A stretch of 64,000 nt of DNA from Oncomelania hupensis. Taxonomy: Eukaryota > Mollusca > Gastropoda > Littorinimorpha > Pomatiopsidae. The DNA lies in contig CM072519.1 in NCBI GenBank assembly GCA_036898135.1, positions 71,310,361 to 71,374,360 on the forward strand. The letters run 5' to 3'. Within the stretch, counting starts at the first letter, position 1, and the number at the start of each line of letters is the position of its first letter. The notes beneath the pieces were generated by a model. It was not told where the DNA came from. It searched no databases and saw only the letters and a program-made list of their open reading frames with translations. Below, one piece after another: positions 1 through 10,470 of this stretch. Made by a program: the position numbers and the translations under genes.

Positions 1-1009
1 ACCACCACGTTAATAGCCATCTATGGCTCCTGTGGTGTTTTCTGCCAACAACATCATCGGCAGTATCCAGATCCAGAACAATTCTTCTGCCAAAGCAGAC
101 CGGGTTCCAAGCAAAACGAATTCTAGAAAATCAAAAGCTTAAAGAATATCAGAATCAAATCAATTTGCAGAAAAGGCATGAAATCAGTCATTAAAACGAG
201 AAAATCATAAAGGTCATAATCATTTGCACAAATCAACAAAAATATATGCAAAACGCAAAATAACTATAAGTACCTTATGACCGCTGTAAGACGTTTGGAA
301 ACCACACAGATCCAAAAGTCGACAACAACGTCTGGTACCAAAGGCAGGTAAAATAAAAGCTTTCCACAAAACTACAAATCGTGAACATCACATTTAAACT
401 ATCTCTCTAAACAGGTGAGCACAATTTTTATATCATATAAACCTAAAAACGACGCAACCTTCTCTCAGACCCAGCAATCTAACTAACCAGAAAAGAGTTG
501 ACACAAACTTATATATGCGTTACTACCAAAACCAGTCTTGCGTCATAATCTCGATCTCATGAGAAAAAATACGCAAACAATATTTATAAACGAAACACAG
601 TTCACCAATAATATTCAAACTCATATCAAAACTCTGCACGCTTTTGCCACTGACTTGAGAGAGCAATAGATCCGGAGAGAGGGTGAGAGAGAGGGGGGAG
701 AAACACGACAATCACAAAGAGAAGAATCCCAAGAAACACAGTTAGAGGGGTAAGAAAGACAGGCACCAAAAAACAAATGAAAGGATATAAATAAACAGTC
801 CAGTCATAAAACCAAAAAGATGCGTCGGGTTGGCCAATGAGGTGATGATACGTCTTGTCAGTCAAAATCAATAAAACCAAACAAAAAAAAACGATAGAAA
901 GAAGAAGCAACATGCAGTGGAGAGGAAAAAGAGGACATATAAACGGAGGACACTTTACACACTAAGAAAGTACATGATATCACAAATAACAAAGACTCTC
1001 TCTAGATCA
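1..1009. other. no recognisable gene
   Basis: AT-rich sequence without a coding region I can support. The open frame at 626-913 (- strand) is hydrophobic, but its composition and its lack of splice context look fortuitous. The last part (about 917-1009) may be the distal 3' end of the L2-like LINE that follows. Confidence 0.4.
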
Positions 1010-2609
1010 ATAGCCCATATTGGTTTCAAAACGTATCTAATTATATATTTGTCACACATGACTCATAGGCATGCACAGCGCAGTACTCACGCATTCATTC
1101 TAAACATCCGGCTTCATACACAATAAAATCAAACATTTGCTAACGAATAAGAGACGAGGGAAAAAGGGAGGAGGGGAGAGCTAATTAAGGATGGGTGATG
1201 GGGTGGGTGGTGGCGATGGTCTGAATCAAAACAAAAACAAAACAAATCAAAACAAATGGAAGAATGACGACGATGATGGGAGGCAAGATCAGAAACATTT
1301 AAGGAAGAGATGAGTTTTCAAGTTGGATTTGAAAGTAGCTGTTTGGAGAGCTGCGAAGAGAAAGGGGAAGAGAGTTCCATGCTGAAGGGCCAAGCACTGA
1401 GAAAGATCGACGGCCAGCAGAAGAGCGTTTGTAGCAAGGTATGTGAAGCATGAGGGTGTTAGAGGAAGAACTAAGATTTATAGAAGGCTTATAGAATTGA
1501 GTGTTTTGGGTGAGGTAAGAAAGGGCTAAGCCTTGGACACACTTGTAACAGAAAATAGCGATTTTGTAGATAATTCTATGAGACACTGGAAGCCAGTGGA
1601 GTGAATGTAGAAGGGGAGTGATATGATCAGATTTCTTTCTTTTTGAGAACCAGAGGTGCAGCTGAGTTCTGAACACGCTGGAGCAGATAAATAGAAGAAG
1701 AAGGAAGTCCAGCCAGGAGAGAGTTACGTCGAGTGACAAAACAAGAGAGGAAATGAGTTTGACAGTAGCGTCAGTGGTCAGATGTTTGCAGACAAGGCCT
1801 ATTCTACGGAGATGAAAGTTGCATGTTTGACAGGTTTTGCATATGAATTCTGACATGGAGAGGGTGTTGTCAAGAACGACACCGTGGTTGGAGCTTGTTG
1901 ACTGTCATCCAGATAGAAATGTCTTCAAAGCATTCAGAAGTTTTGGTCAGAATGGATGGAAGGCTTTGAAGAGCGTGACTGTTTTTAGCTGTGTATCATC
2001 TGCATAGAAATGGTGGAGGTGTCATGGTTTTGGATGATGTGAGACAGAGATGTGTAAAGGGTGAAAAGAACAGGGCCTAGAACTGACCCCTGAGGAACAC
2101 AGAAGACAAGTCTGGACGGTTCAGAGAGGTGGTTGTTGATGCAGATAGATTGAAAGTGATCAGTTAGGTAAGAGCGGAACCAGCTGAGGGCACTGTCTTT
2201 TATTCCAAAAGAGTTCTGGAGACGCTGAAGGAGGATGGGAGTGATCGATAGTGTCAAAAGCGGCTGAGTGATCGAGAAAGGTCAACAAAGAGATTTTACC
2301 AGAGTCTGTTGCAGAGAGGAGGTCATTCACGATATGAGGAAGAACTAGTGGAGTGGTCAGGACGATAGGCAGACTGGAATGGGCAGAACAAGTTGTTGGA
2401 AGACAGATGATGGTTGAGCTGTTTCAGGACAACCTTCTCAAGAAGTTTGGATAGGAAAGGAAGATTAGAGACAGGGCGGTAGTTTTTCCAATCTTCTGGG
2501 TCGAGATTTGATTTTTTCAGTAGTGGCCGCACTATGGCGGACTTGAAACAGACGGGAACAGAACTTCTTAGATTCATATGGTCCACCACAGCATCTCGCA
2601 CAAAAAACT
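1010..2609 (-). mobile_element. L2/CR1-group LINE, decayed copy
   Basis: A broken reverse-transcriptase ORF on the minus strand. In order, 2601-2323 carries the RT N-terminal part ([19 protein letters not shown]), 2257-1985 the middle of the RT (SWFRSYLTDHFQS, then PQGSVLGPVLFTLY), and 1856-1299 the C-terminal tail (LHSLHWLPVSHRIIYK, WNSLPLSLR). The fingers-to-tail order and the LHWLPV and WNSLP motifs are typical of L2-type elements. The three pieces are in different frames, so it is dead. The 3' UTR at about 1010-1300 reappears as a separate copy at 21090-21345. No endonuclease is seen, so the copy is 5'-truncated or interrupted near 2610. Confidence 0.75.
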
Positions 2610-3071
2610 CCAGGACCTAATTACAAATGATGCATGTGAGACTCACTGGTCTATAGTTATAGTAAAAAGAGCAGTGACATTGGCTTTTACCCAGTCTGCC
2701 GGAACAGTGCCCTCATCTAAGGATTTATTATAAAGTAGACATAATTAATTAAGCACAGGCGGCGGAAGCTGCTCAGGATTGAGGGGGGCACACACACATT
2801 ATATTCACTGACATCAGGGCCAGACCTGAGAAAAGTCGAGGGTGGGGGTGGGGGTTACAGATTCAGCGAAGGCGCGAAGCGCCGAGCCTTCTAGGGGGGT
2901 CCGGGGGCATGCTCCCCCGGAAATTTTTTTTTTCAAGGATGCAAAATGGTGCAATCTGGTGCAATCTGAACCTTGAAAAAGCCATCTGTGATGGTCTGGG
3001 ACTTTGAGCTTTTTGAACAATTGAACTGACAAACTCTGGGGTACAAAAATTATCCTCTGCCCCTCCCTTTA

Positions 3072-3074
<3 letters not shown>

Positions 3075-3119
<45 letters not shown>
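3075..3119. repeat. (AC)n microsatellite
   Basis: About 22 uninterrupted AC units inside the hAT-like element. The cysteine/valine frame read from the other strand here is an artefact of the repeat. Confidence 0.95.
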
Positions 3120-3120
<1 letters not shown>

Positions 3121-4193
3121 TTATTTATCAGCAGAGATGTTTTGTATACTACTTATTATTCACTACTTTTTGTTGATCGTTAACGGTATAAAGCTTTACC
3201 TTGTAGTTTATGAACATCACCGCCCTGCTTTCACTTAATTCAGTCTTGCTGCACTAGGTTCCTCAGCATTAGTACCATTTGTGAATTGTATCTTCTGGCA
3301 AAACAGTTCACTGCCTCTTTGAAGTCAATATCAACATCCCTGTGCACTTTCAGTAAAGCAAGTCCATTTAGTCTCTGTTGCCCCATTGTAGAGCGCAGGT
3401 AGTTTTTCAGGTTGCGCAACTGACTGTTTGAACGCTCACACTCGGCAGTAGTGAAAGGTAGGGTGCAAAGGTTCTAAAGCATGATGAACAGGTTGGGATA
3501 AAAAAAATCCCTGTCACAATGTTTCAGTGCTTCTGATGCCGTTGATGGGATGATAGCTGTCGCATTCTCAGCAGCACTTCGCCATTTGCAAACCCACCGT
3601 TGGTATTCTGCATCAAGGGTAGCGTTGTCTGGTAGGTCAGACTCCCACAACATTGCCAGCATCACCCCTTCTGGAACCTGCATGAAACCATCCTGGTTGT
3701 CTATTAAAGTGCTTGGCACCAGACATAGACCATCAACTGCTAGACCAGCATTTTTGAACCTCGAGTCCAATTCGGTTGACAGGTGTTATAAGAAAGGAAT
3801 GGCAATGCTAATCTTGAAATATTCTTCTGGAGTGGCCGCAGGTTGGTTGTCACGGAGAGTCTGTCGGGATGCTTGACGAGGAACAATAACACCATGCAGT
3901 TGTCAAAGCATTTGCCATTTTGCTGACTTCTTCACTTGTAGTCGAGAAAATTGCTGATATTGAAAACGGTAGGCTGTAAAAACTGACAGCAAATTAAAGT
4001 TTTCAAAACGCGACTGTGACGTGCACGATGTCAACTGTCGGTCACTTTGATCTACGATTATGACGCGTCGACAGGAAATGATGACGAAGAGACGAACTTC
4101 TCTAATTCATCAGAGGGGGATGATGATGATTATGATGATAAACACTTGTATTGCTTGATTCCATTTGAAGAAAAAAAATCCTGTGATGCCCTG

Positions 4194-4195
<2 letters not shown>

Positions 4196-4227
<32 letters not shown>
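4196..4227 (+). repeat. poly-A run
   Basis: A 31-32-base A run inside the hAT-like element, directly after an acidic (D/E-rich) open stretch starting at 4047. It could be the tail of a retroposed fragment or a slippage product. Confidence 0.85.
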
Positions 4228-4228
<1 letters not shown>

Positions 4229-4555
4229 ACACCTCATTATTGGAGGGGGCAATATATAAGGCTGCCCCCTCCAACATTTTTCTAGGGGGGGGCAGGGCCC
4301 CCCTGCCCCCCCTGGTTCCGCCGCCTGTGTTAAGGTACTGACAACTCGTCACTCGCCTCTTTTAACACTCTGGGCGGGATACCATCAGGGCCAAATGCTT
4401 TACATGGGTCTAGTTTAGCTAGTTTTTCCTGCACAGCTTTAGGTGTTATAAGAATTTCATTTAGACTTACCATCTGATCTGGATCCAGGACCTAATTTAG
4501 GTATGTTTTTAAAATCTTCTTTTGTAAAAACACTGGAAAAGAAGTCATTTTTTAA

Positions 4556-4893
4556 GCGAGCGTTGTGGCCAAGTGGGCTAAGGCGGGACTAACTTGCCAT
4601 GTCCACAGGCCAGAAACCAATGGCGCCTGACAGGTGTGGGTTCGATCCTGCATCGGGGCGTTATGTTTCTCCAAATATTATTTACTTTCGACTCGGGCAA
4701 CGTCTCGGGGGTTTTCTCCGGGTACTCCGGTTTGCTCCCCCAGCAAAATTTCAAAAAAATTAAAGAATTTCTAAATTTCAAAAATCACAACTAATGTTAG
4801 GTAGGTTGGGTTTGGGCGCGCCACAGGCTGCGACTATGCCTTCCACAGGGGAGGCGGCCCAGAATTTCCCGATAAAAAAAGGGACAATAAAGC
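4556..4893 (+). mobile_element. tRNA-derived SINE, family A, copy 1
   Basis: The head looks like a tRNA with a long variable arm: an A-box-like stretch (tggccaagtgggctaaggcg) near 4566 and a B box (ggttcgatcc) at about 4639. The body contains ttttctccgggtactccggt, resembling the conserved central domain shared by several animal SINE families (recalled from general knowledge, not searched). The 3' end reads gggacaataa followed by A/T-rich tail. Four more copies are at 9298, 47222, 49429 and 54526. Confidence 0.85.
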
Positions 4894-4973
4894 ATTAAAA
4901 ATCTTTTTTAAAAAAAATCTTAAAATATTTGCCTTTTCCTCCTCACTTACTGCCATATCCCCATCCTCTTTCT

Positions 4974-5340
4974 TCAAGGAGCTGATGCCAGAAGACTCTT
5001 AATTTCGTCTTGGAGAAAGGACTTCACAGTGTGGTAGGCCTTCTTGCTGTTGTTAAATTCTTGTTCAGACTGTTCTCTAGCTATTTCCTGGCATTGATCT
5101 TCCATCCAGTTCTCCTTTGCTGTGCGCATGCCTTTTCGGATATCATTGTTGATTTTTCGGTAGGCATCAGCTCCTTCTTTTTCTTTTTTCAACTCTCTTC
5201 GTTTATCACACAGGTCTAAAAGTTCAGGTTTGATCCACAGCTTTTTCTTTGGTACTTTCCAAGGATCTCCGTGGCGGCATCTGTCGCAGCTGAGTTGAAG
5301 GTACCAAATAGCAAATCTTTTTACAACTAGGAGCCAGATT
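4974..5340 (-). mobile_element. RTE LINE fragment (linker region)
   Basis: Minus-strand peptides (GADAYRKINNDIRKGMRTA, then KENWMEDQCQEI) match the segment between endonuclease and RT of the complete RTE element at 58906-62244. Small deletions and frame changes make it a relic. It starts just after family A SINE copy 1 and stops near 5340 without the usual tail. Confidence 0.8.
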
Positions 5341-6095
5341 TCTTCTTCTTCGTAAAACTGTGGATAACCCGTATTCGAGGAAAATTATTCCACAACTTTT
5401 TGGCGTGCGCAGCCAAGATGCATGCTGGGTGTGTTCACTGGCACTCACCCATCTAGGACATGAGCGTCAGGATCTTTAAATTAAAATCCGTTATGATGGA
5501 ATGTATGCGACTTATGCGACACAGACTAGACCTCGGTTTATACTCTCATCCGAAGAACCCGGGACATTCAGATCCGCAAGCCAAAGCTCTACCATTAGGC
5601 CACCGTGCCACCCATCTACCCATTTAGTGATTTAGTGTAACTCATTGCAATTCCACCTTGACAGCAAAAGGATTCAAACTTCGAACTGTAATGTGTTATT
5701 TATTTCAGATAATGATAAAACATAATTGTAAAAGAATGTAAAGTAATTACTGGCTGCAACACGTATGTTAAGTAATTACTGGCTGCAACACGTAAACTGA
5801 TGTGGGAGGCCAACGGTGGCCAGTCTCAGCTACGCAGTGTATACTCACCACCGACACCAAAGTACGCACAGTTATTTCCCTTGGATTAATGGACGGCAAT
5901 GTAACTTCAGCATGTGCTCCGGACTTCTGCGAGCCCTAGCAAATTAGTGAACTTACTTGTTTTAGATAGTGAAAAAGCCGGTATGTGGTGAAATAATTTA
6001 TTATGAAATGAAGAAAATATATCTAATTACATTAGCATTTAAATTGTAACTTCATTTTAGAAGTATTTTAAACTAAAGTTAGTAAGCTAACCCTA
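5341..6095. repeat. intergenic stretch with a 29-bp direct duplication
   Basis: No gene is seen. The 24-bp core from agtaattactggctgc onward is repeated at 5741-5764 and 5770-5793 (29-bp period). The rest is unremarkable AT-rich sequence. Confidence 0.5.
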
Positions 6096-8690
6096 ACCTT
6101 GTCTTGTCTTGTCTTGCCGTGTACGCCCACAATCAATCGTGTTGATCATTATGGCACTTGAGAGGAAGGTTTTGTATGCATGTCAAGTACGGATACGGAG
6201 CTAATAAGTAAATAACATTTAAATCGTGTAGCTACATAGGAAATGTGAGTGAAGGGGGGAAATGCCGGATAAGGAGACTGGGGGGATGGTGGGTGGTGTG
6301 GAGGAGGGTAGGGGAGGGGGGGGGCTTTATTGGGAGACTCCCGACACCAAGGTGTCAGCAGCCAAAGCCTCCAGTGCCTCACTGTTGAGGGCATTCCAGA
6401 ACTTTATGGTTCGTGGCAGAAAAGAGGCGGCTCTATATATTGGGTCCTGCACGAGACTTGTTTGTACTGCTTGTTGTGGCTGCGGCGTTGGCGCGATATC
6501 GCCTGTTCCACTTTCCCATTGATGATGGGGCAGTTTGCAGCCACTAGTGATCTTATGCAGCATCTGAAGGCGTGCAGTGCAACGTCGATCCTCCAGGGAC
6601 GGCCACCCCAGTGACTCCAGCATGTCCCTAACACTCGATGTGTTGTGATAGCGGTTAGTAGCAAACCGGCCGGCGCGTCTCTGAACTGCTTCCAGCCTGT
6701 CGATGCCTTTCTGGGTGTGAGGGTCCCAAACAGATGCTGCGTATTCCAGGATAGGACGCACGTAGGTCATGTAAGCTCGCTCCTTGATGGCCGTAGAGCT
6801 CACCTTGAGATTCCTTCTCAGGAAGCCTAGTGTCTTACTGGCCTTGTTGGCGATGCTGCTGACATGTGCGTCCCAGGTAAGGTTGCTGCAGAGGGTCACC
6901 CCGAGGTACTTGGCCTCAGAGACTGACTCAAGGGTGTGACCGTGTAGGGTGTAACTAGACTGTAAGGGACGTCTGCTCCTCGTGACTGGCAAAGTTGTGC
7001 ACTTGTCAGGGTGGAACTGCATGTCCCAGCTCTTCTCCCACTGCTCAAGGCGCTGGAGGTCTTGCTGTAGCTGGACTTGCTCTTGGTTGCTAGTTACCAC
7101 TCTGTATACAGCTGTGTCATCTGCGAACAGTCTTGTCAGTGCAGTCAGTCGGTCTGGTAGATTGTTGATGTAGGCCAGGAATAAGCATGGCCCCAGCACC
7201 GAGCCTTGGGGGACCCCAGATCGCACACTGACAAAGGAAGAGCAGCTGCCGTTGACCACTACAGCCTGACGCCTGTCGCTAAGTAAGCTGGCGATCCATG
7301 TGAGCACCGTGTCATGGATGCCGTAGCAGCGGAGTTTGTGGACCAACAGACTGGTTGACTCGGTCAAATGCCTTCGCGAAGTCCATGATTAGGACGTCCA
7401 TCTGCTGTCCACCTTCCATGTTGCATGAAAGCTCCTCGACAAACTCCAGGAGTTGGGTCTCACACGACCGCCCTCTTCGGAAGCCATGTTGGTTGTCGTG
7501 AAGGGTGTTGGTATCGAAGTGGTGCATGACGGCGCAGACGACTATGTGCTCCATAAGTTTGCAGGCCACACATGTCAGGGATACTGGTCTGTAGTTGGCA
7601 GGATTGTATTGTTCGCCCTTCTTGAAAATCGGTGTGACGTGTGCAGCCCTCCAGTCTGATGGTACTTCGCCTGAAGACAGGGAGGCGTGTGCAGCCCCTC
7701 CAGTCTGATGGTACTTCGCCTGAAGACAGGGAGGACCGGAAAATCGCTGTCAGCGCTGGAGCCAGTTCTGCCGCCAGCTCTATGAGTAGGCGCGGGCTGA
7801 TTCCGTCTGGGCCAGTAGCTTTGTTAGGGTTAATTTTTGTCATCAGCTTCCAAACGTGACCCTGATCCGTGATTTTATTAGCAATGTTAAATCTAGTCAT
7901 ATGTTTTTGAAGTAACAACAGTTTACTGATGTATTCGTTGCGGAATGTCTCTATTTGTAACTAGTCATGTGTATACACCATTTAATTTGCTCAGCAGCCT
8001 ATTGTTGTTAGGCCTACTTATTTTCTTATAATGTATGTAAAACCTCCACTCCCCTGTAGTTAGTGAAGGGAAACAACAATGTTGACATAGCGTTGACAGT
8101 GGAAGTGTGTAATGTGTAACCCTAGAACGACTAGTGTAACTACAGTGAGCCCCGTAAATGTATTAAGGGTGTGTGTGGGATGAGTTTGTGTGTGGATAAG
8201 AATGAATGTGCAAGGATTAGCATGGTCATGAGAAAGCGTGAATGATTGAGAAAATGGCAGTAACAGTCTTGAGATTTTTTCGTATTCTTATGCATTAAGG
8301 TGTTCTAATATCCGCTACCGTTTCTTTATTGTATACATGTACGCTAACCTTTGTGTTGTCTTCTTAATATGTCAACAGTTACTGTGCATCACACACAAAT
8401 ATCCTTGTGCAAATGGGGACAATAAAGATTCGTTATTCGTTATTATTCGTTATTCGTTAAACCCCATGTTCCGTGATGGTGATGTTTGGCATGGCTGGGA
8501 CGTCTTGGCTGGTCATGCCCGTCCTGAGGGTGAACTGCTCCTCAGTGTATGAAGCGCCATCACCGAAGACGGACTGGAACTGCTCATTCAGAAGGGTGGC
8601 TTGGGCCTCTGGGTCTGAAGTGAGCTGGCCGTCCTTCTTGAGTGGTGCGACTCCCACATTTGAAGACCTCTGTCTTGAGAGTAATTAAAA
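6096..8690 (-). mobile_element. CR1/jockey-group LINE, RT domain, broken
   Basis: Minus-strand ORF pieces cover a full RT. 8657-8457 is the pre-RT segment (DPEAQATLLNEQFQSVFG), 7918-7640 the RT start (PNKATGPDGISPRLLIELAA), 7569-7312 the next motif (QHGFRRGRSCETQLLEFVEE, then DFAKAFDRVNQ), and 7367-6327 the catalytic core and tail (SGVPQGSVLGPCLF, TRLFADDTAVYR, VRPILEYAASVWDPH, FWNAL). FADD is intact. A tandem duplication of about 55 bp at 7630-7735 and a small indel near 7340 break the frame, and a 564-bp insertion (7892-8455) splits it. The 3' end is a short cttgt-type repeat near 6096-6115. Confidence 0.85.
7892..8461 (+). mobile_element. retroposed insertion with ttattcg-repeat tail
   Basis: This non-coding block interrupts the CR1/jockey-like RT. 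It is flanked by gttaaa (7886-7891 and 8456-8461). Its right end is a short tandem array built on cgttatt after aataaag, the style of tail left by LINE-mediated insertion. No coding capacity or promoter boxes were recognised, so it is either a 5'-truncated LINE 3' UTR or a SINE tail. Confidence 0.5.
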
Positions 8691-8850
8691 TACTATATTT
8701 ATTTTCTTGTTCAGCTTGGGATAAATCTTTCCAATCGGTGTGTATTTGTGTTGCTGAGCGTTTAACTATACCAAAAATTAAAAAAACATCACAATAATAA
8801 CTGGATAACACTTTATTGGCATAGGCCTATTGTGTGACAAGATAAGTCAT

Positions 8851-10200
8851 CATAAATCATAGCTGAAGAACAAGCAGGATTCAGGGCAGTACGAAGTATC
8901 ACTGAACAGATTTTCAACCTCAGAATAATCTGCAAGAAATACCTACAGAACCAACAATATCTATATCATGTGTCTGTAGACTTCAAGAAAGCGTTTGAAC
9001 GAGTCTGGCATGCAACTTTGGGCAACTATGAGAGTGTACAACATCAGCCCTAACATTATTGAAGTCATCAAAAGCCTGTATGACAAGGCTACCAGTGCAA
9101 TCCTCCACAAACGCGCCATCGGAAACTGGTTCAGAACAACCATCGGTGTGCGTCGAGGGTGCCTACTCTTTCCAACACTCCTCAACATCTTTCTAGAGTG
9201 CATCATGTCAGAACTCAGATGCCCTTGCAGATCACGAAGGCACAGTCAGTATAGAGGGTAGAGCAATCTCCATCCTCCACTTTGCGGATGACATTGAGCG
9301 AGCGTGCGTTGTGGCTAAGTGTGCTAAGGCGGGACTAACTTGCCTTACAAGTCCACAGGCCAGAAACCAATGGCGCCTGACAGGTGTGGGTTCGATCCAG
9401 CATCTGGGCGTTATGTTTCTCCGAATATAATTTACTTTCGACTCGGGCAACGTCTGGGATTTTCTCCGGGTACTCCGGTTTGCTCCCCTAGCAAAATTTC
9501 AAAATCACAAATAATGTTAGGTAGGTTGGGTTTGGGCGCGCCACAGGCTGCGACTACGCTTTCCCCAGGTGAGGCGGCCCAGAATTTCCCTATGGAAAAA
9601 GGGACAATAAGGTAAATTAAAAAATTAAATTAAAAAAATAAATAAATAAAAAATAGAAATTGATGGATTGGCTGAAGAGGAACAAGAACTTGAACAGATG
9701 GTACAGAGGTTTGACACCACCTCCAGAGCCTATTGAATGGAAAAAAAGTGCAGAGAAGACCAAAATGATGACCAATGGCATCGACACGGACATCAAAGTT
9801 CAATGCCAATCCATCAACACGGTGCTTAGCTTCAAATATTTAGGAGCCATTGTATCAGACAGTGGTTCCCGACAGGAAGTCCTCTCCAGGACCGTACAAA
9901 CAATTGCGGCCCTGACAAGGTTGAAGCCCATTTGGAAAGACAGGACCATCAGTCTAAATTTGAAAGTAAGGCTGCTGCACTCTCCTTGTCATCTCCATTT
10001 TCCTATATGCTTGAGAAACATGGACCCTCACAGCAGATCTACAACGAAGAATACAAAGCATAGAGATGAGGTGCTACAGAAGACTTCTGGGCATTTCCTA
10101 TAATCAACACATCACCAATGACAATGTTCGACAGACCATCACACTGGTTAAACAATCATCTGTGGTGCCCCAACGACCGTCGAGTTACTGGACAGGATAT
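8851..10200 (+). mobile_element. RTE LINE fragment, + strand, interrupted by a SINE
   Basis: This is the only RTE copy here on the plus strand. It begins inside the RT (AEEQAGFRA at about 8861), continues through DFKKAFE and [15 protein letters not shown] (9120-9170) to FADD (9281), and resumes after the SINE with IDGLAEE (9659). The tail region includes [16 protein letters not shown] (9832). The last bases (gttactggacaggatatga) match the 3' terminus of the family. It is 5'-truncated and frameshifted. Confidence 0.85.
9298..9658 (+). mobile_element. tRNA-derived SINE, family A, copy 2
   Basis: Same family as at 4556: A-box-like segment near 9310, B box ggttcgatcc near 9390, gggacaataa end at about 9601, then an A-rich tail to 9658. 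It is flanked by attga (9293-9297 and 9659-9663). It sits one codon after the FADD triplets of the RTE reverse transcriptase, so it disrupts the active site. Confidence 0.85.
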
Positions 10201-10470
10201 GATTATTTTCTTGATAACATCGAATGTGAAAAAAACAACTCTTGCCAGTCTTTCTCTTCATCACATTTGGATGGAATTCTGAAGTGATAGTGTTAATTTA
10301 CGAGTACATACAATGCACGCAGTAGAGTTTATTTATTATGTGGTGGTGGATTAGGTGCATGGATTGATGCTGTTCACTTGCAATAAACATTGAATGTGTT
10401 CTCTGAAAACACATATTACAAACGTCATTGTTTGTCTCACTGTTCTAATGTGAATTACAGGTAAAGAACC
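10201..10470. other. presumed upstream region of TMEM186-like gene
   Basis: No coding region. This stretch lies between the RTE remnant and the first codon of the TMEM186-like gene and should contain its promoter and 5' UTR. No TATA box or other clear element could be assigned. Confidence 0.35.

Larger units (their letters stand above)
2754..4329 (-). mobile_element. hAT-like DNA transposon with 5-bp duplication, decayed
   Basis: The ends are inverted repeats: CACAGGCGGCGGAA at 2754 and its reverse complement ending at 4329. Both are flanked by ttaag (2749-2753 and 4330-4334). On the minus strand 3780-3240 encodes the C-terminal part of a hAT-type transposase, including LPFTTAECERSNSQLRNLK near 3460-3400, which is the hAT dimerisation region (often annotated with the THAP12/ZMYM type in animals). 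A stop near 3476 and the missing N-terminal half show it is inactive. Near the left end, 2865-2930 forms two tight palindromes (ggcgcgaagcgcc and ccgggggcatgctcccccgg). An (AC)n run and a poly-A run lie inside. Confidence 0.75.
2624..4495 (-). mobile_element. LINE RT fragment split by a hAT insertion
   Basis: Two minus-strand pieces of one RT lie at 4495-4330 and 2748-2624. The first reads as the RT start (LDPCKAFGPDGIPPRVLKEA) and the second continues with SLDEGTVPADW. Between them sits the TIR element 2754-4329. The sequence tccaggacctaatt is present at both outer ends (about 2610-2623 and 4484-4497), consistent with a target duplication of this LINE fragment. It is a separate insertion from the L2-like copy to its left. 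Confidence 0.55.

Noticed and set aside
626..913. 95-codon hydrophobic minus-strand frame that could be a small membrane protein
   Set aside because: No homology that I recognise, AT-rich composition, and no splice or promoter support.
4047..4259. Acidic 70-codon frame with poly-lysine end
   Set aside because: Inside a decayed hAT element and extended by a poly-A run. No conserved motif.
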